A stretch of DNA of 64,000 nt. It comes from Limnohabitans sp. WS1. GTDB lineage: Bacteria > Pseudomonadota > Gammaproteobacteria > Burkholderiales > Burkholderiaceae_C. Below are positions 34,111 through 42,053 of the stretch, one piece after another. Position 1 is the stretch's first letter, and the number at the start of each line of letters is the position of its first letter. The stretch lies in contig NZ_NERU01000012.1 of the NCBI RefSeq assembly GCF_003063265.1, positions 1-64,000 on the forward strand. Reading direction: 5' to 3'. A program made the position numbers and the translations under genes. Below the pieces are notes generated by a model. The model was not told the origin of the DNA, ran no database searches, and saw only the letters and a list, made by a program, of their open reading frames with translations.

Positions 34111-34299
34111 TTAGTTGATCTCACCTGCGATTGTTCCAAATGCAGTAGTGATAGCCGTTGTCAAAGCAGGCAAAGCCAACGCCACAACCACACCAATCAA
34201 GGCCGCTAGCAAGACGTACTCGATCATGGTTGCACCTTTTTGACGCTGAACTGCCGAGGCGCTGTTCAGGCATTTGCTCAAAAGACTCAAATTTTTCAT
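34111..34299 (-). CDS. flp: Flp/Fap-type major pilin
   Basis: A 62-residue pilin. The processing site and first hydrophobic residues are KGATMIEYVLLAALIGVVVA, with the conserved Glu-Tyr pair of Flp pilins; the C-terminal part is short and polar. A good ribosome-binding sequence (AAAGGAAA) lies 5-6 bases before the start codon. First gene of the tad operon, as usual, so the promoter must lie in the AT-rich gap 34300-34468. Confidence 0.95.
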   Translation of the reverse strand: MKNLSLLSKCLNSASAVQRQKGATMIEYVLLAALIGVVVALALPALTTAITTAFGTIAGEIN

Positions 34300-34468
34300 C
34301 GGATTTCCTTTCGTGGTGAATGCGAAAACAACATATTCGTCAACGCTGTGAAATTCTCATTTAATTTGTCAAAGACGTCAAGCAAGTGCTTGCTTTTAAA
34401 GAATTTTTCACTTTTGACGATATTTTTGTTGCATCAACACCACAAATCGACCGAAGCTTTCAAACCTC

Positions 34469-37273
34469 CTAAATCACCACAAAATCGGCGCTGACCAAGG
34501 TGCCGGTCACGCCTTGCAGGGTGCCAAATTGCACGGCGGCCACGGCACCGGTGCCGTCGGCGTCGTACAGCAAAGCGCCGTTGCTGGCGTTGTAAACAAT
34601 GCGGTGGGCGGCTGTGGTGGCACCGGTGCCTGTGGTGAAAGCGGTGGCCGCCAATGTGCCGGTGCGGGTCAAGGCGGTGAAGATGCCCGTGTTCTCCAGA
34701 CGCATGGTGTCGTCGGCCACGTTGTAGCCCACCACGGTGTCGATGTTGGTGGCGCCCAGTCGGCTGTTGAAGACAAAGAAATCTCGGCCCGCGCCGCCGA
34801 TCAAAGTGTCGTTGCCCAGGCCTCCGTTCAGTGTGTCGTTGCCCGCCGCGCCATCGATCACGTTGGCATTGGCGTCGCCGGTCAGGGTGTCGCCCGAGCT
34901 GCCACCGGTCAAGTTTTCAACCGCGTGACCCGCCAGCAGGGCATCGGTGCCCGAGCCTCGGGTGTTTTGGTTGGCGGTGCTGGCCAAGCTGAAGGTGACT
35001 GCCGCTGTGGTGCCCAAAAAACTCACGGTGTCCACGCCTGCGCCGCCCATAAAACGGTCGTTGCCCGCCCCGCCAATCAGGGTGTCGTTGCCGTCGCCGC
35101 CGCTCAGGGTGTCGTTGCCGGCCAAGCCTTCGATCCGGTCATTGAGCGCCGTGCCCACCAGGTTGTTGGCCGCTGTGGTGCCCAGAATCACGTTCACTGT
35201 GCCTGTGCCACCGCCGGGGGGTGGCGGGGGCGGAGGTGGTGGCGGAGGGGGCGTGACCGCCCCTGTTCCCGCGCTGGGTCCGACAAAGGGCACGGCTGGC
35301 GTGTCCAGCGAGGCCGTGGGGTCCAACACATTTTTGTCGCTGAAGGCGATGTACTCAATGCCGGTCAACCAGTCGGTGCCCTCGGCACCGGTGACCACCG
35401 TCTTGCCGCCCGAGGTGGTGATGACATAAGCGCTGGACAAACCCTGAAAAACCGCCCAGTCGAGGCCGTCACCGCCGTCCAGACTGTCGTTGCCCAAGCC
35501 CCCAAACAAAGTGTCGTCGCCTTGCTGGGTCAGCAGCTGGTTGTCCAGACTGTTGCCTTGCAGGCGGTCGTTGCCGTCACCGGTCACCGCGTTTTCAATA
35601 GCATTGGTCGTGCCCATGGTGATGAAGCGGGTTCCGTCCAAGGTGGAGTTGGTCCCCGCATTGAGGTCCAGCAACACGCCTTGGTACAAGGCTGCGCCAT
35701 TGATCCAGTCCACACCGCCGTTGGTGTCGTTCAGGTTCAAGCGGGTGCTTTGGCCGGCCTGTGCTTGGGCAATAAAAACTTCGTCGGTGTAGTGGTAAAC
35801 GTTGTTCACATCCATGGCCGAGCCGTAGGCACTCAGCTCGACCGAGTTGAGTCGGCCAGTGCCTGTTTGCACGGTGTCTTGAATGCGCACCGACCAGGTG
35901 CCGGCCAGTTGCTCGCCCCGCAGGCCATCCAGACCAAAGGCATACGACAGGCCCAGGTCAGACGTTGTCGCCGTGCCAGTGGTGCCGTTGTACAAGTTCA
36001 TGCTGGTGCCCGAGGGCGAAACCAGCTGAATGATCAGTTGCGTGAGGTCCGCATGCGTGAAGTTCAAGGTCAGGGCCACATGTTCCAAAGACATGTTGGG
36101 CGTCACGTTGAAGTTGTAGGTCAGGGTGCCGCCGTCCACCATGGCCTGGTTGGCGTTGATCACTCCGCTGCTGATGACCAGCTCGTTGGCCGATGTCTGC
36201 GCTTGCGGCATCAGCAGGCTCCAGACCTCGGCCATGCGCACGGCGTTGTAGGCGTTGACCATGCCGTAGCCATAGTCTTCGCTGTAGTGCAAGCCGCCGC
36301 CGTTCCAGTTGAGGGCTTTGTTCCAGCGCCAGGCAAAGTGTTCAAGGTTGACTGGGCCGCCATACACGCTGCCGGTGCCCACCGCGCTCAAGCACAAAAT
36401 GGCATGCACATCGCGCCAGCCCAACAAGGGGTTGGCATCGAGCATCAGGGCCACCACCCCCGACACAATGGGTGCGGCCGCCGAAGTGCCGCCAAAGGCA
36501 TTGGTGTAATCGCCTGCCAGCAGACCGTCGTAACCCAAGCCGCCACCCAAGATGTCGGTGGTCACCGAGCCGGCCGGTGCACTGACCAAGATGTGGGCGC
36601 CATAGGTGGAATAACTGGCCACGTAGCCATCGGCCCCCACGGCGGCCACGGTCACGGTGTGCTGCGAGGCATCGAGGCCATCGCCGTTGCCATTGGCGTC
36701 GTAATTGCCCGCCGACTTGACGGTGATGGTGCCCAGGCCATTGCGGCCAAACACGGCTGCGTTGTGAAACTTTTCAATGTCGGCCAAAGCCGAAAAGTTG
36801 GCCACCGCACCGTAGCTGTGGTTGGTCACGTCAAAGTTTTGCAGACCGTCCAGAGTCAGCAAATAGCGGTCCCAATTGAGGTTGATGTCGTCCGCACCGC
36901 CAAAAATGGTGACCCCGGTGATGCTGCCGTCAAAAGACACCCCCACCCCACCCAGTCCATTGTTGTCGGCGGCAATCAAACCCGCCACCGAGGTGCCGTG
37001 GATGTCGTACTGCGTCAGGGGTTCACCCGGGTTGACCAAACCGTTCACGGCCACCAACAAGGCGCTGAAAAAATTGGTGCTCAGATCCCAGTGCGTGGCT
37101 TGCACCCCCGAATCCCAAATGCCGACGCGCACCGATGCGCCCGTGTGATCGGCCCAGACCCGTTCGATGCCGATGGTGCTGTTGACCCCGGCAAAGCCCA
37201 GCTTGCCGATCATGGCCAGATGCCACTGACTGATGTACAGGGGATCGGTGGGCTTCAATGTTGGAATGATCAT
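34469..37273 (-). CDS. Subtilisin-type (S8) serine protease with P domain and RTX tail
   Basis: A 934-residue protease. The catalytic triad is visible: Asp54 (VGIWDSGVQATH), His92 (DIHGTSVAGLIAADNNG), Ser264 (FGGTSAAAPIVSG), with the oxyanion Asn190 (KSAGNYDANGNGDG). Residues about 370-490 form a proprotein-convertase P domain (FNVTPNMSLEHVALTLNFTH, GLRGEQLAGTWSVRIQDTVQ). A Pro-rich linker precedes RTX nonapeptides (LTGDANANVIDGAAGNDTL). The C-terminus ends SADFVVI like the haem-peroxidase protein. No signal peptide and no inhibitor-type propeptide is present; the chain starts almost directly with the catalytic domain. Type I export, most likely by the exporter at 14645-19430, is inferred. 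It overlaps the small upstream gene by 4 bases. Confidence 0.9.
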   Translation of the reverse strand: MIIPTLKPTDPLYISQWHLAMIGKLGFAGVNSTIGIERVWADHTGASVRVGIWDSGVQATHWDLSTNFFSALLVAVNGLVNPGEPLTQYDIHGTSVAGLIAADNNGLGGVGVSFDGSITGVTIFGGADDINLNWDRYLLTLDGLQNFDVTNHSYGAVANFSALADIEKFHNAAVFGRNGLGTITVKSAGNYDANGNGDGLDASQHTVTVAAVGADGYVASYSTYGAHILVSAPAGSVTTDILGGGLGYDGLLAGDYTNAFGGTSAAAPIVSGVVALMLDANPLLGWRDVHAILCLSAVGTGSVYGGPVNLEHFAWRWNKALNWNGGGLHYSEDYGYGMVNAYNAVRMAEVWSLLMPQAQTSANELVISSGVINANQAMVDGGTLTYNFNVTPNMSLEHVALTLNFTHADLTQLIIQLVSPSGTSMNLYNGTTGTATTSDLGLSYAFGLDGLRGEQLAGTWSVRIQDTVQTGTGRLNSVELSAYGSAMDVNNVYHYTDEVFIAQAQAGQSTRLNLNDTNGGVDWINGAALYQGVLLDLNAGTNSTLDGTRFITMGTTNAIENAVTGDGNDRLQGNSLDNQLLTQQGDDTLFGGLGNDSLDGGDGLDWAVFQGLSSAYVITTSGGKTVVTGAEGTDWLTGIEYIAFSDKNVLDPTASLDTPAVPFVGPSAGTGAVTPPPPPPPPPPPPGGGTGTVNVILGTTAANNLVGTALNDRIEGLAGNDTLSGGDGNDTLIGGAGNDRFMGGAGVDTVSFLGTTAAVTFSLASTANQNTRGSGTDALLAGHAVENLTGGSSGDTLTGDANANVIDGAAGNDTLNGGLGNDTLIGGAGRDFFVFNSRLGATNIDTVVGYNVADDTMRLENTGIFTALTRTGTLAATAFTTGTGATTAAHRIVYNASNGALLYDADGTGAVAAVQFGTLQGVTGTLVSADFVVI

Positions 37274-37566
37274 CGCTTTGGCTCCTTGACTGAGATGTGT
37301 TCAACACGCAAGGTGGGGTAGGCCTGCATGCAGACCGACTGCGCTTCCCATCGACCTTGAAGACCCATCAAAATGCCAGGCGCAAAACCTTGCACACTCA
37401 GACCGGTCAAACTCACCAAATCTCCGCTTTCGGTGCGAAACAAGGGGCACACCACGCCGCCGGGCACCACGACGCCGCGCAACAAAACAGGAGATTGGGA
37501 ATGACCGATTATAGGAAATCCGAAAAAAAACGACATGCAAACCAAGAAAAACCACTTTTTTGACAT
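37270..37566 (-). CDS. Small exported protein coupled to the subtilisin gene
   Basis: A 98-residue protein with a Sec signal peptide (FFLVCMSFFFGFPIIGHSQS). The mature part has a small beta-barrel-like pattern: LRGVVVPGGVVCPLFRTESG, LVSLTGLSVQGFAPGILMGL, GRWEAQSVCMQAYPTLRVEH, with two Cys residues, resembling small DUF5818-like exported proteins. It is upstream of and overlaps the protease gene by 4 bases (ATGA), so the two are co-translated. A periplasmic inhibitor, chaperone or folding partner of the protease is possible, but the protease itself lacks a Sec signal, which complicates this. Confidence 0.7.
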   Translation of the reverse strand: MSKKWFFLVCMSFFFGFPIIGHSQSPVLLRGVVVPGGVVCPLFRTESGDLVSLTGLSVQGFAPGILMGLQGRWEAQSVCMQAYPTLRVEHISVKEPKR

Positions 37567-37626
37567 TTTTTTATTGAAAATGTATTTTTTAGCTATTTGA
37601 AGATATTGGTCATTTCACCACTTTGT

Positions 37627-38853
37627 ATGCGCATCCTCTTCATTCACCAGAATTTTCCGGGGCAATTTCGCCATTTGGCCCCCGCCATGCAGGCGGCTGG
37701 CCACAGCGTGCGGGCCTTGGCCATACAGGGCAAAGGCTTACCGGGCGTGGACATGGTGCGGCACCAGCCCAATATGCAGCCCAGCAAAACGATTCACCCT
37801 TGGCTGGCCGAATTTGAGACCAAGCTGATCCGGGGCACCTCGGCGCTGCAGGCCATGCTGGCCATGAAGCAGCAAGGCTGGACCCCCGACCTGGTGGTGG
37901 CCCACCCCGCTTGGGGCGAGGCCATGTTCATCAAAGAGGTGTGGCCGCAGACCAAGGTTTTGGCGTTTTTAGAGTTTTATTACAGCGCCACGGGCCGCGA
38001 TGTGGGCTTTGAGCCGGGCATGGACACCCTGAATATGGACACGCTGGCGCAGCTGCGCTTGAAAAACATGACCCACATGCTGGCCCTCGAATGCATGGAC
38101 CACGGCATGGCCCCCACCCATTGGCAGCGCAGCACCTTTCCCAGCGCATGGCAAGACCGCATCGATGTGGTGTTTGACGGCATCAACACCCAAGTGGTGC
38201 GGCCCGATGCCAAGCCCCACATGCAGCTGCAACACGCCGACGGCACAGGCCACCGCATTCAGGTGGGCGACGAGGTGCTGACTTTTGTGGCGCGGCAACT
38301 CGAGCCCTACCGGGGCTACCACCAGTTCATGCGGGCTTTGCCCAAAATTCAGGCCCAAAGGCCCCAAGCCATCACCTTGATCGTGGGCGGCGACGGCCAC
38401 AGCTACGGCCAGGCGGCCCCCCAAGGCAGCAGCTGGAAAAACATTTACCTCAACGAAGTCAAAGACCAGCTGGACCTGTCGCGCATTTATTTTCTGGGCA
38501 CTTTGGCTTATGAGAACTACCTCAAGGTTTTGCAGTTGTCGGCTTGCCATGTGTATCTGACCTACCCCTTTGTGCTGTCCTGGAGCTGCGTGGAAGCCCT
38601 GAGTGCAGGCTGTGTGGTGGTGGGTTCACGCACCGCCCCGGTGATGGAGGTGATTGAAGACGGCCACAACGGTGTGTTGGTGGATTTTTTTGACACCGAA
38701 GCCTTGGCCGACAAAGCCATCCATGTGCTGGCCCACCCCCAGGCCTACCAAACCCTGCGCCAACACGCCCGAGCCACCGCCGTGTCGCGCTACGACCTGC
38801 ACACCCAGTGCTTGCCAGCGCAACAAAAGTTGCTGACCTCTCTGGTGGCCTAA
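37627..38853 (+). CDS. Glycosyltransferase, GT4-like
   Basis: A 408-residue cytoplasmic glycosyltransferase. The GT-B fold N-domain begins MRILFIHQNFPGQFRHLAPA; the second half has VLTFVARQLEPYRGYHQFMR, ITLIVGGDGHSYGQ, YFLGTLAYENYLKVLQLSAC and LSWSCVEALSAGCVVVGSRT, where the Glu of the EAL/EALSAG motif contacts the nucleotide sugar in this family. The start at 37627 gives the standard N-terminus. It is transcribed alone, divergently from the protease pair, across an AT-rich gap. Its acceptor is unknown; polysaccharide or lipid-linked glycan synthesis is likely. Confidence 0.85.
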   Translation: MRILFIHQNFPGQFRHLAPAMQAAGHSVRALAIQGKGLPGVDMVRHQPNMQPSKTIHPWLAEFETKLIRGTSALQAMLAMKQQGWTPDLVVAHPAWGEAMFIKEVWPQTKVLAFLEFYYSATGRDVGFEPGMDTLNMDTLAQLRLKNMTHMLALECMDHGMAPTHWQRSTFPSAWQDRIDVVFDGINTQVVRPDAKPHMQLQHADGTGHRIQVGDEVLTFVARQLEPYRGYHQFMRALPKIQAQRPQAITLIVGGDGHSYGQAAPQGSSWKNIYLNEVKDQLDLSRIYFLGTLAYENYLKVLQLSACHVYLTYPFVLSWSCVEALSAGCVVVGSRTAPVMEVIEDGHNGVLVDFFDTEALADKAIHVLAHPQAYQTLRQHARATAVSRYDLHTQCLPAQQKLLTSLVA

Positions 38854-38860
38854 GGCCCCC

Positions 38861-39132
38861 ATCGCCCCGGGGGCGGGGCTCCCACAAAATGCGGGGCATT
38901 CCCCTGTATTGCTGGGCCATCGCCCCGTATTGCTGGGCCATCCCTCCCTTGTGGGAGCGACGCCCTCGTCGCGATAAGCCTCGCAGACCACCACCCATCG
39001 CCCCGAGGGCGGGGCTCCCACAAAATGCGGGGCCATCCCCCGTATTGCTGGGCCATCCCCCCATATTGCTGGGCCATCACCCATATTGCTGGGCCATCCC
39101 CTCCCTTGTGGGAGCGACGCCCTCGTCGCGAT
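38861..39132. repeat. REP-type array 3 with an embedded 20-bp repeat
   Basis: Two a-type and two b-type REP arms on the opposite strand from arrays 1 and 2. Between them are five copies of a unit close to CGTATTGCTGGGCCATCCCC (about 38908-38942 and 39040-39100), a repeat not seen in the other arrays. The remaining gap to 39342 holds AT-rich sequence directly before the mreB-like gene with a weak TACAAT -10 candidate at 39291. Confidence 0.82.
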
Positions 39133-39342
39133 CAAGCGTTGCAGACCACCACCGAACCCGATGTCAGGAAGGCTGGTCCTCACAAAAATCCGAAACGGTC
39201 TGCCTTGCCTTGTGAAGGACTCACAGGTTGTGAGGCATGAAGTAACACCTGCACTGAAAACACTTTGTGTGATGTGCACGACATTGGGGATACAATTAAA
39301 TTGTGATTTTTAACAAAATAATCAATTTAACTGCCTAACTCA

Positions 39343-40374
39343 ATGTTTTCAGGAATTTTTCAGCCCAAAGACATTGCGATTGACTTGGGGACTTGCAACA
39401 CTTTGGTCTACGTTCGAGGAGAAGGCATTGTTTTGGATGAGCCTTCGGTGGTGGCCATTCGCTCGGAAGGCGGTCCTTTGGGTAAAAAGTCTTTGCAGGC
39501 GGTGGGGAGCGAGGCCAAGGCGATGTTGGGCAAGGTGCCCGGCAATTTGTCTGCCATTCGCCCCATACGAGGTGGGGTGATTGCCGATTTCGCCTTGACC
39601 GAACTGATGCTGAAGGAATTCATTCGCAAGGTGCGGCCCAGAGGGCTTTTCAGATCGCTGCCCCGCGCGGTGATTTGTGTGCCGTGTGGGTCGACTCAGG
39701 TTGAAAGGCGTGCCATTCGGGAGTCGGCTTTGGCCACCGGTGCCAAAGCGGTTTTTTTGCTGGAAGAGCCTTTGGCTGCGGCCTTTGGTGCGGGCATGCC
39801 CGTGACCGAGGCCACGGGCTCCATGGTGGTGGTCTTGGGTGGGGGCAGCACCGAGGTCGGCATCATCTCTTTGGCCGGCATGGTTTTCAAATCCAGCATC
39901 CGCGTGGGGGGCGACACATTTGACGAGGCCATCATGGCCCATGTGCGCCGCCATCACGGCGTGTTGATTGGTGAACACACGGCAGAAAGCATCAAGATCG
40001 CAGTGGGCTGTGCCTTGCCGTCAAAAGAAGTCTTGCAAATCGAGGTCAATGGCCGCCACATGGCCTTGGGGGTACCCCACACCTTCACGATCACCAGCAA
40101 CGAAGTCACGCAGGCGCTGACCGAGCCGCTTGGGCAAATCATTGAGTCGGTCAGAAACGCTTTGGAAAGCACGCCGCCAGAGCTGGGCGCAGACATCGCC
40201 AACAAAGGCATGGTGCTGACCGGTGGGGGGGCCTTGCTGCGTGATTTGGACAAATTGTTGAGCGATGCCACCGGTGTGCCGGTCTTCATCGCTCCCGAGC
40301 CTCTGACCTGTGTGGCCCGCGGTTGTGGCATGACTTTGGAGCGCTTGAACGAACCTGCCAGGCTGTTCAGTTGA
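39343..40374 (+). CDS. MreB-like actin homologue, divergent paralogue
   Basis: A 343-residue protein of full MreB length. Conserved: phosphate-1 loop [38 protein letters not shown], the catalytic-side Glu in [20 protein letters not shown], and [16 protein letters not shown]. Unusual: in the phosphate-2 motif the canonical MVVDIGGGTTEV is here [12 protein letters not shown], so the Asp that is needed for normal ATP hydrolysis and filament dynamics is Val164. MreB usually heads an mreBCD operon, but no mreC or mreD follows; instead the next three genes encode exported peptidoglycan-related proteins. Probably a specialised second MreB, working in cell-shape control with the downstream enzymes. 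Start at 39343 gives [10 protein letters not shown], a short amphipathic N-terminus. Confidence 0.88.
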   Translation: MFSGIFQPKDIAIDLGTCNTLVYVRGEGIVLDEPSVVAIRSEGGPLGKKSLQAVGSEAKAMLGKVPGNLSAIRPIRGGVIADFALTELMLKEFIRKVRPRGLFRSLPRAVICVPCGSTQVERRAIRESALATGAKAVFLLEEPLAAAFGAGMPVTEATGSMVVVLGGGSTEVGIISLAGMVFKSSIRVGGDTFDEAIMAHVRRHHGVLIGEHTAESIKIAVGCALPSKEVLQIEVNGRHMALGVPHTFTITSNEVTQALTEPLGQIIESVRNALESTPPELGADIANKGMVLTGGGALLRDLDKLLSDATGVPVFIAPEPLTCVARGCGMTLERLNEPARLFS

Positions 40375-40390
40375 GGTGAGCACTGTGCAC

Positions 40391-41485
40391 ATGAACTTTT
40401 TGATCCGTGGCTGGCTTTGTTTGGGGGTGTTGCTGTGGCCTGTGACCAGCACACCCAAATCCCCTGCGCTCACGGCTTTGCTCGAGGCCGAGCCCGCATC
40501 GCTGGTGCAAGTGCGCGAGTTGATGCAGGCCGGGCGCTTGGCCGAAGCGGGGCAAGAAATTGCACGTCAGTTGCAAAAACCCGCCCCAGACCCTCAATTT
40601 CAATTGCTGCAGTGTGTGGTCTTGGCCAACCAAAACCAAACGCCCAAAGCCATCACTTGCCTGAACGCACTGGTCAAAGCGCAGCCCGACATGCTGGAGG
40701 CCTACAACAATTTGGGCGTGCTGCACGCCAGTTTGGGGCAGCACGATGAGGCCAGGCGCTGGCTGAATTTGGCCATGCAACGCGTTCCGGCCTTGTGGAC
40801 AGTGCACCAGAACATGCAAAACCTGCAAGCCGAGGTCTCACGCAAGGCTTATGCCAGTGCACTGCAGACCGAATGGCCCTTAAAACCTGCAGCGCCCAAG
40901 CTGACTTTGTTGGCATCGACTTCGCTGAGCAGCATCGAGAAAAAGCCCAAGCCGGTGGCCACCGATGCCCCAAGCCCGGCGAAAGCCACGTTGCCGCCCC
41001 CTGCGGCCGACACGGCCTCAGCGGTGCCCAGCGCTGCACCTGCCGCAGCGGTGCCCAGCGCTGCACCTGCCCCCGCTGTGCCGGCCATCCAACCCAAGAC
41101 TGCACCGGTCCAAGCCAACGAGAAAACGCCCTTGGACGAGGCCACACGCCAGCAGGTCCAAGCGGCCATCGAAGCATGGGCGCAGGCCTGGAGCGCTCAA
41201 AACATGCCGCAGTATTTCGCGGCTTACACGCCGGATTTTTCAATGCCCAAAGGGCTTGGACGCGCGGCATGGGAAGCCGAGCGCACGTCGCGCATTGCGG
41301 GGCGAAAGTTTGTTCGCGTGTCCGTGCGTCAATTCAGCTTTGAGAAAGTCGGTGTCAAGGTGGTGGCCCGTTTCAGCCAGGTTTACGAGTCCGACAACAT
41401 TTTTTCGACCCACCGCAAACGCCTGGATTTGGTGCGCCACGAAGGCGGCTGGAGGATTGAGCGGGAAAACGTCATCGCCCAGTGA
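40391..41485 (+). CDS. Exported TPR protein with Csd6-type NTF2-like C-terminal domain
   Basis: A 364-residue protein. N-terminal signal or anchor: NFLIRGWLCLGVLLWPVTS. Residues about 25-130 hold TPR-like helices (AYNNLGVLHASLGQHDEARR). A 90-residue Pro/Ala/Lys linker follows with a repeated VPSAAPA segment. The last about 115 residues are an NTF2-like domain: AAIEAWAQAWSAQNMPQYFA, AYTPDFSMPKGLGRAAWEAE, VARFSQVYESDN and GGWRIERENV. This pattern matches the C-terminal domain of Helicobacter Csd6 and related L,D-transpeptidase-fold proteins. The start at 40391 was preferred to two upstream GTG codons; GAGGTG lies 11 bases ahead. 16 bases after the mreB-like gene, so one operon. Confidence 0.75.
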   Translation: MNFLIRGWLCLGVLLWPVTSTPKSPALTALLEAEPASLVQVRELMQAGRLAEAGQEIARQLQKPAPDPQFQLLQCVVLANQNQTPKAITCLNALVKAQPDMLEAYNNLGVLHASLGQHDEARRWLNLAMQRVPALWTVHQNMQNLQAEVSRKAYASALQTEWPLKPAAPKLTLLASTSLSSIEKKPKPVATDAPSPAKATLPPPAADTASAVPSAAPAAAVPSAAPAPAVPAIQPKTAPVQANEKTPLDEATRQQVQAAIEAWAQAWSAQNMPQYFAAYTPDFSMPKGLGRAAWEAERTSRIAGRKFVRVSVRQFSFEKVGVKVVARFSQVYESDNIFSTHRKRLDLVRHEGGWRIERENVIAQ

Positions 41486-42048
41486 GCATGCGCTTGAGAC
41501 ATTTATTCAGAACCCACACCCGGTGGCCTCGTCGGCTGGTTTTATGGAGCATTCCTTTGTGGCTGCTGCTGGCCCTTTGGTTTTATCAAGAGCCGTCCGA
41601 AAACTCCGGCGCCAGCAACTGGTTGCCGCCCATTGAGCTGAGAGAAAACATCCAGGTCACCCCCAGCTTGGCATCGGGCACCCAGCCAGACGACCCAGAA
41701 CCGGCTGTGAGTGATGACAGTGCGCTGCGTTCAGCCTTGACCCGCTGGAGTGAGACTTGGAGTGCCAGAGATGTTCCGGCCTACCTCGGTTTTTACAGTC
41801 CGGATTTTGTGCCGCCCAAAGGTCTGAGCAAAGCGGCTTGGACCCGGTTGCGCAGTGATCGGATTTCGAGCAAGCAAAGCATCCAGATTTCATTTGAAAA
41901 ACTCAGACTGCAGATCAACGGGTCATGGGCCACCGTCAAGTTCACCCAGGTTTATCAGGACGAGCGCTTGCGCCGACTCGACCAAAAAACCATGGTGTGG
42001 CAAAAACGTGAGGGTCAATGGTTGATTCAAAGCGAAACCACGGATTGA
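41482..42048 (+). CDS. Membrane-anchored NTF2-like (Csd6 C-terminal type) protein
   Basis: A 188-residue protein with one N-terminal transmembrane helix (RLVLWSIPLWLLLALWFYQE) and a single NTF2-like domain that is clearly paralogous to the one encoded just upstream: ALTRWSETWSARDVPAYLGF, YSPDFVPPKGLSKAAWTRLR, VKFTQVYQDERL and KREGQWLIQSE. The GTG start overlaps the previous stop codon (GTGA); an ATG at 41488 is an alternative. In Csd6 this fold lies next to the L,D-carboxypeptidase domain and is thought to bind part of the substrate or another partner; here it is a free-standing subunit. Confidence 0.75.
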   Translation: MSMRLRHLFRTHTRWPRRLVLWSIPLWLLLALWFYQEPSENSGASNWLPPIELRENIQVTPSLASGTQPDDPEPAVSDDSALRSALTRWSETWSARDVPAYLGFYSPDFVPPKGLSKAAWTRLRSDRISSKQSIQISFEKLRLQINGSWATVKFTQVYQDERLRRLDQKTMVWQKREGQWLIQSETTD

Positions 42049-42053
42049 GAGAC

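Noticed and set aside
34514..37321. A 935-codon open frame on the plus strand
   Set aside because: It is the exact antisense of the RTX subtilisin. It has no start signals, shows Gly/Gln/His-rich low-complexity composition, and the opposite strand carries a complete catalytic triad.
39241..39342. Riboswitch or leader RNA before the mreB-like gene
   Set aside because: The AT-rich stretch has no recognisable paired structure; only a weak promoter-like hexamer is seen.
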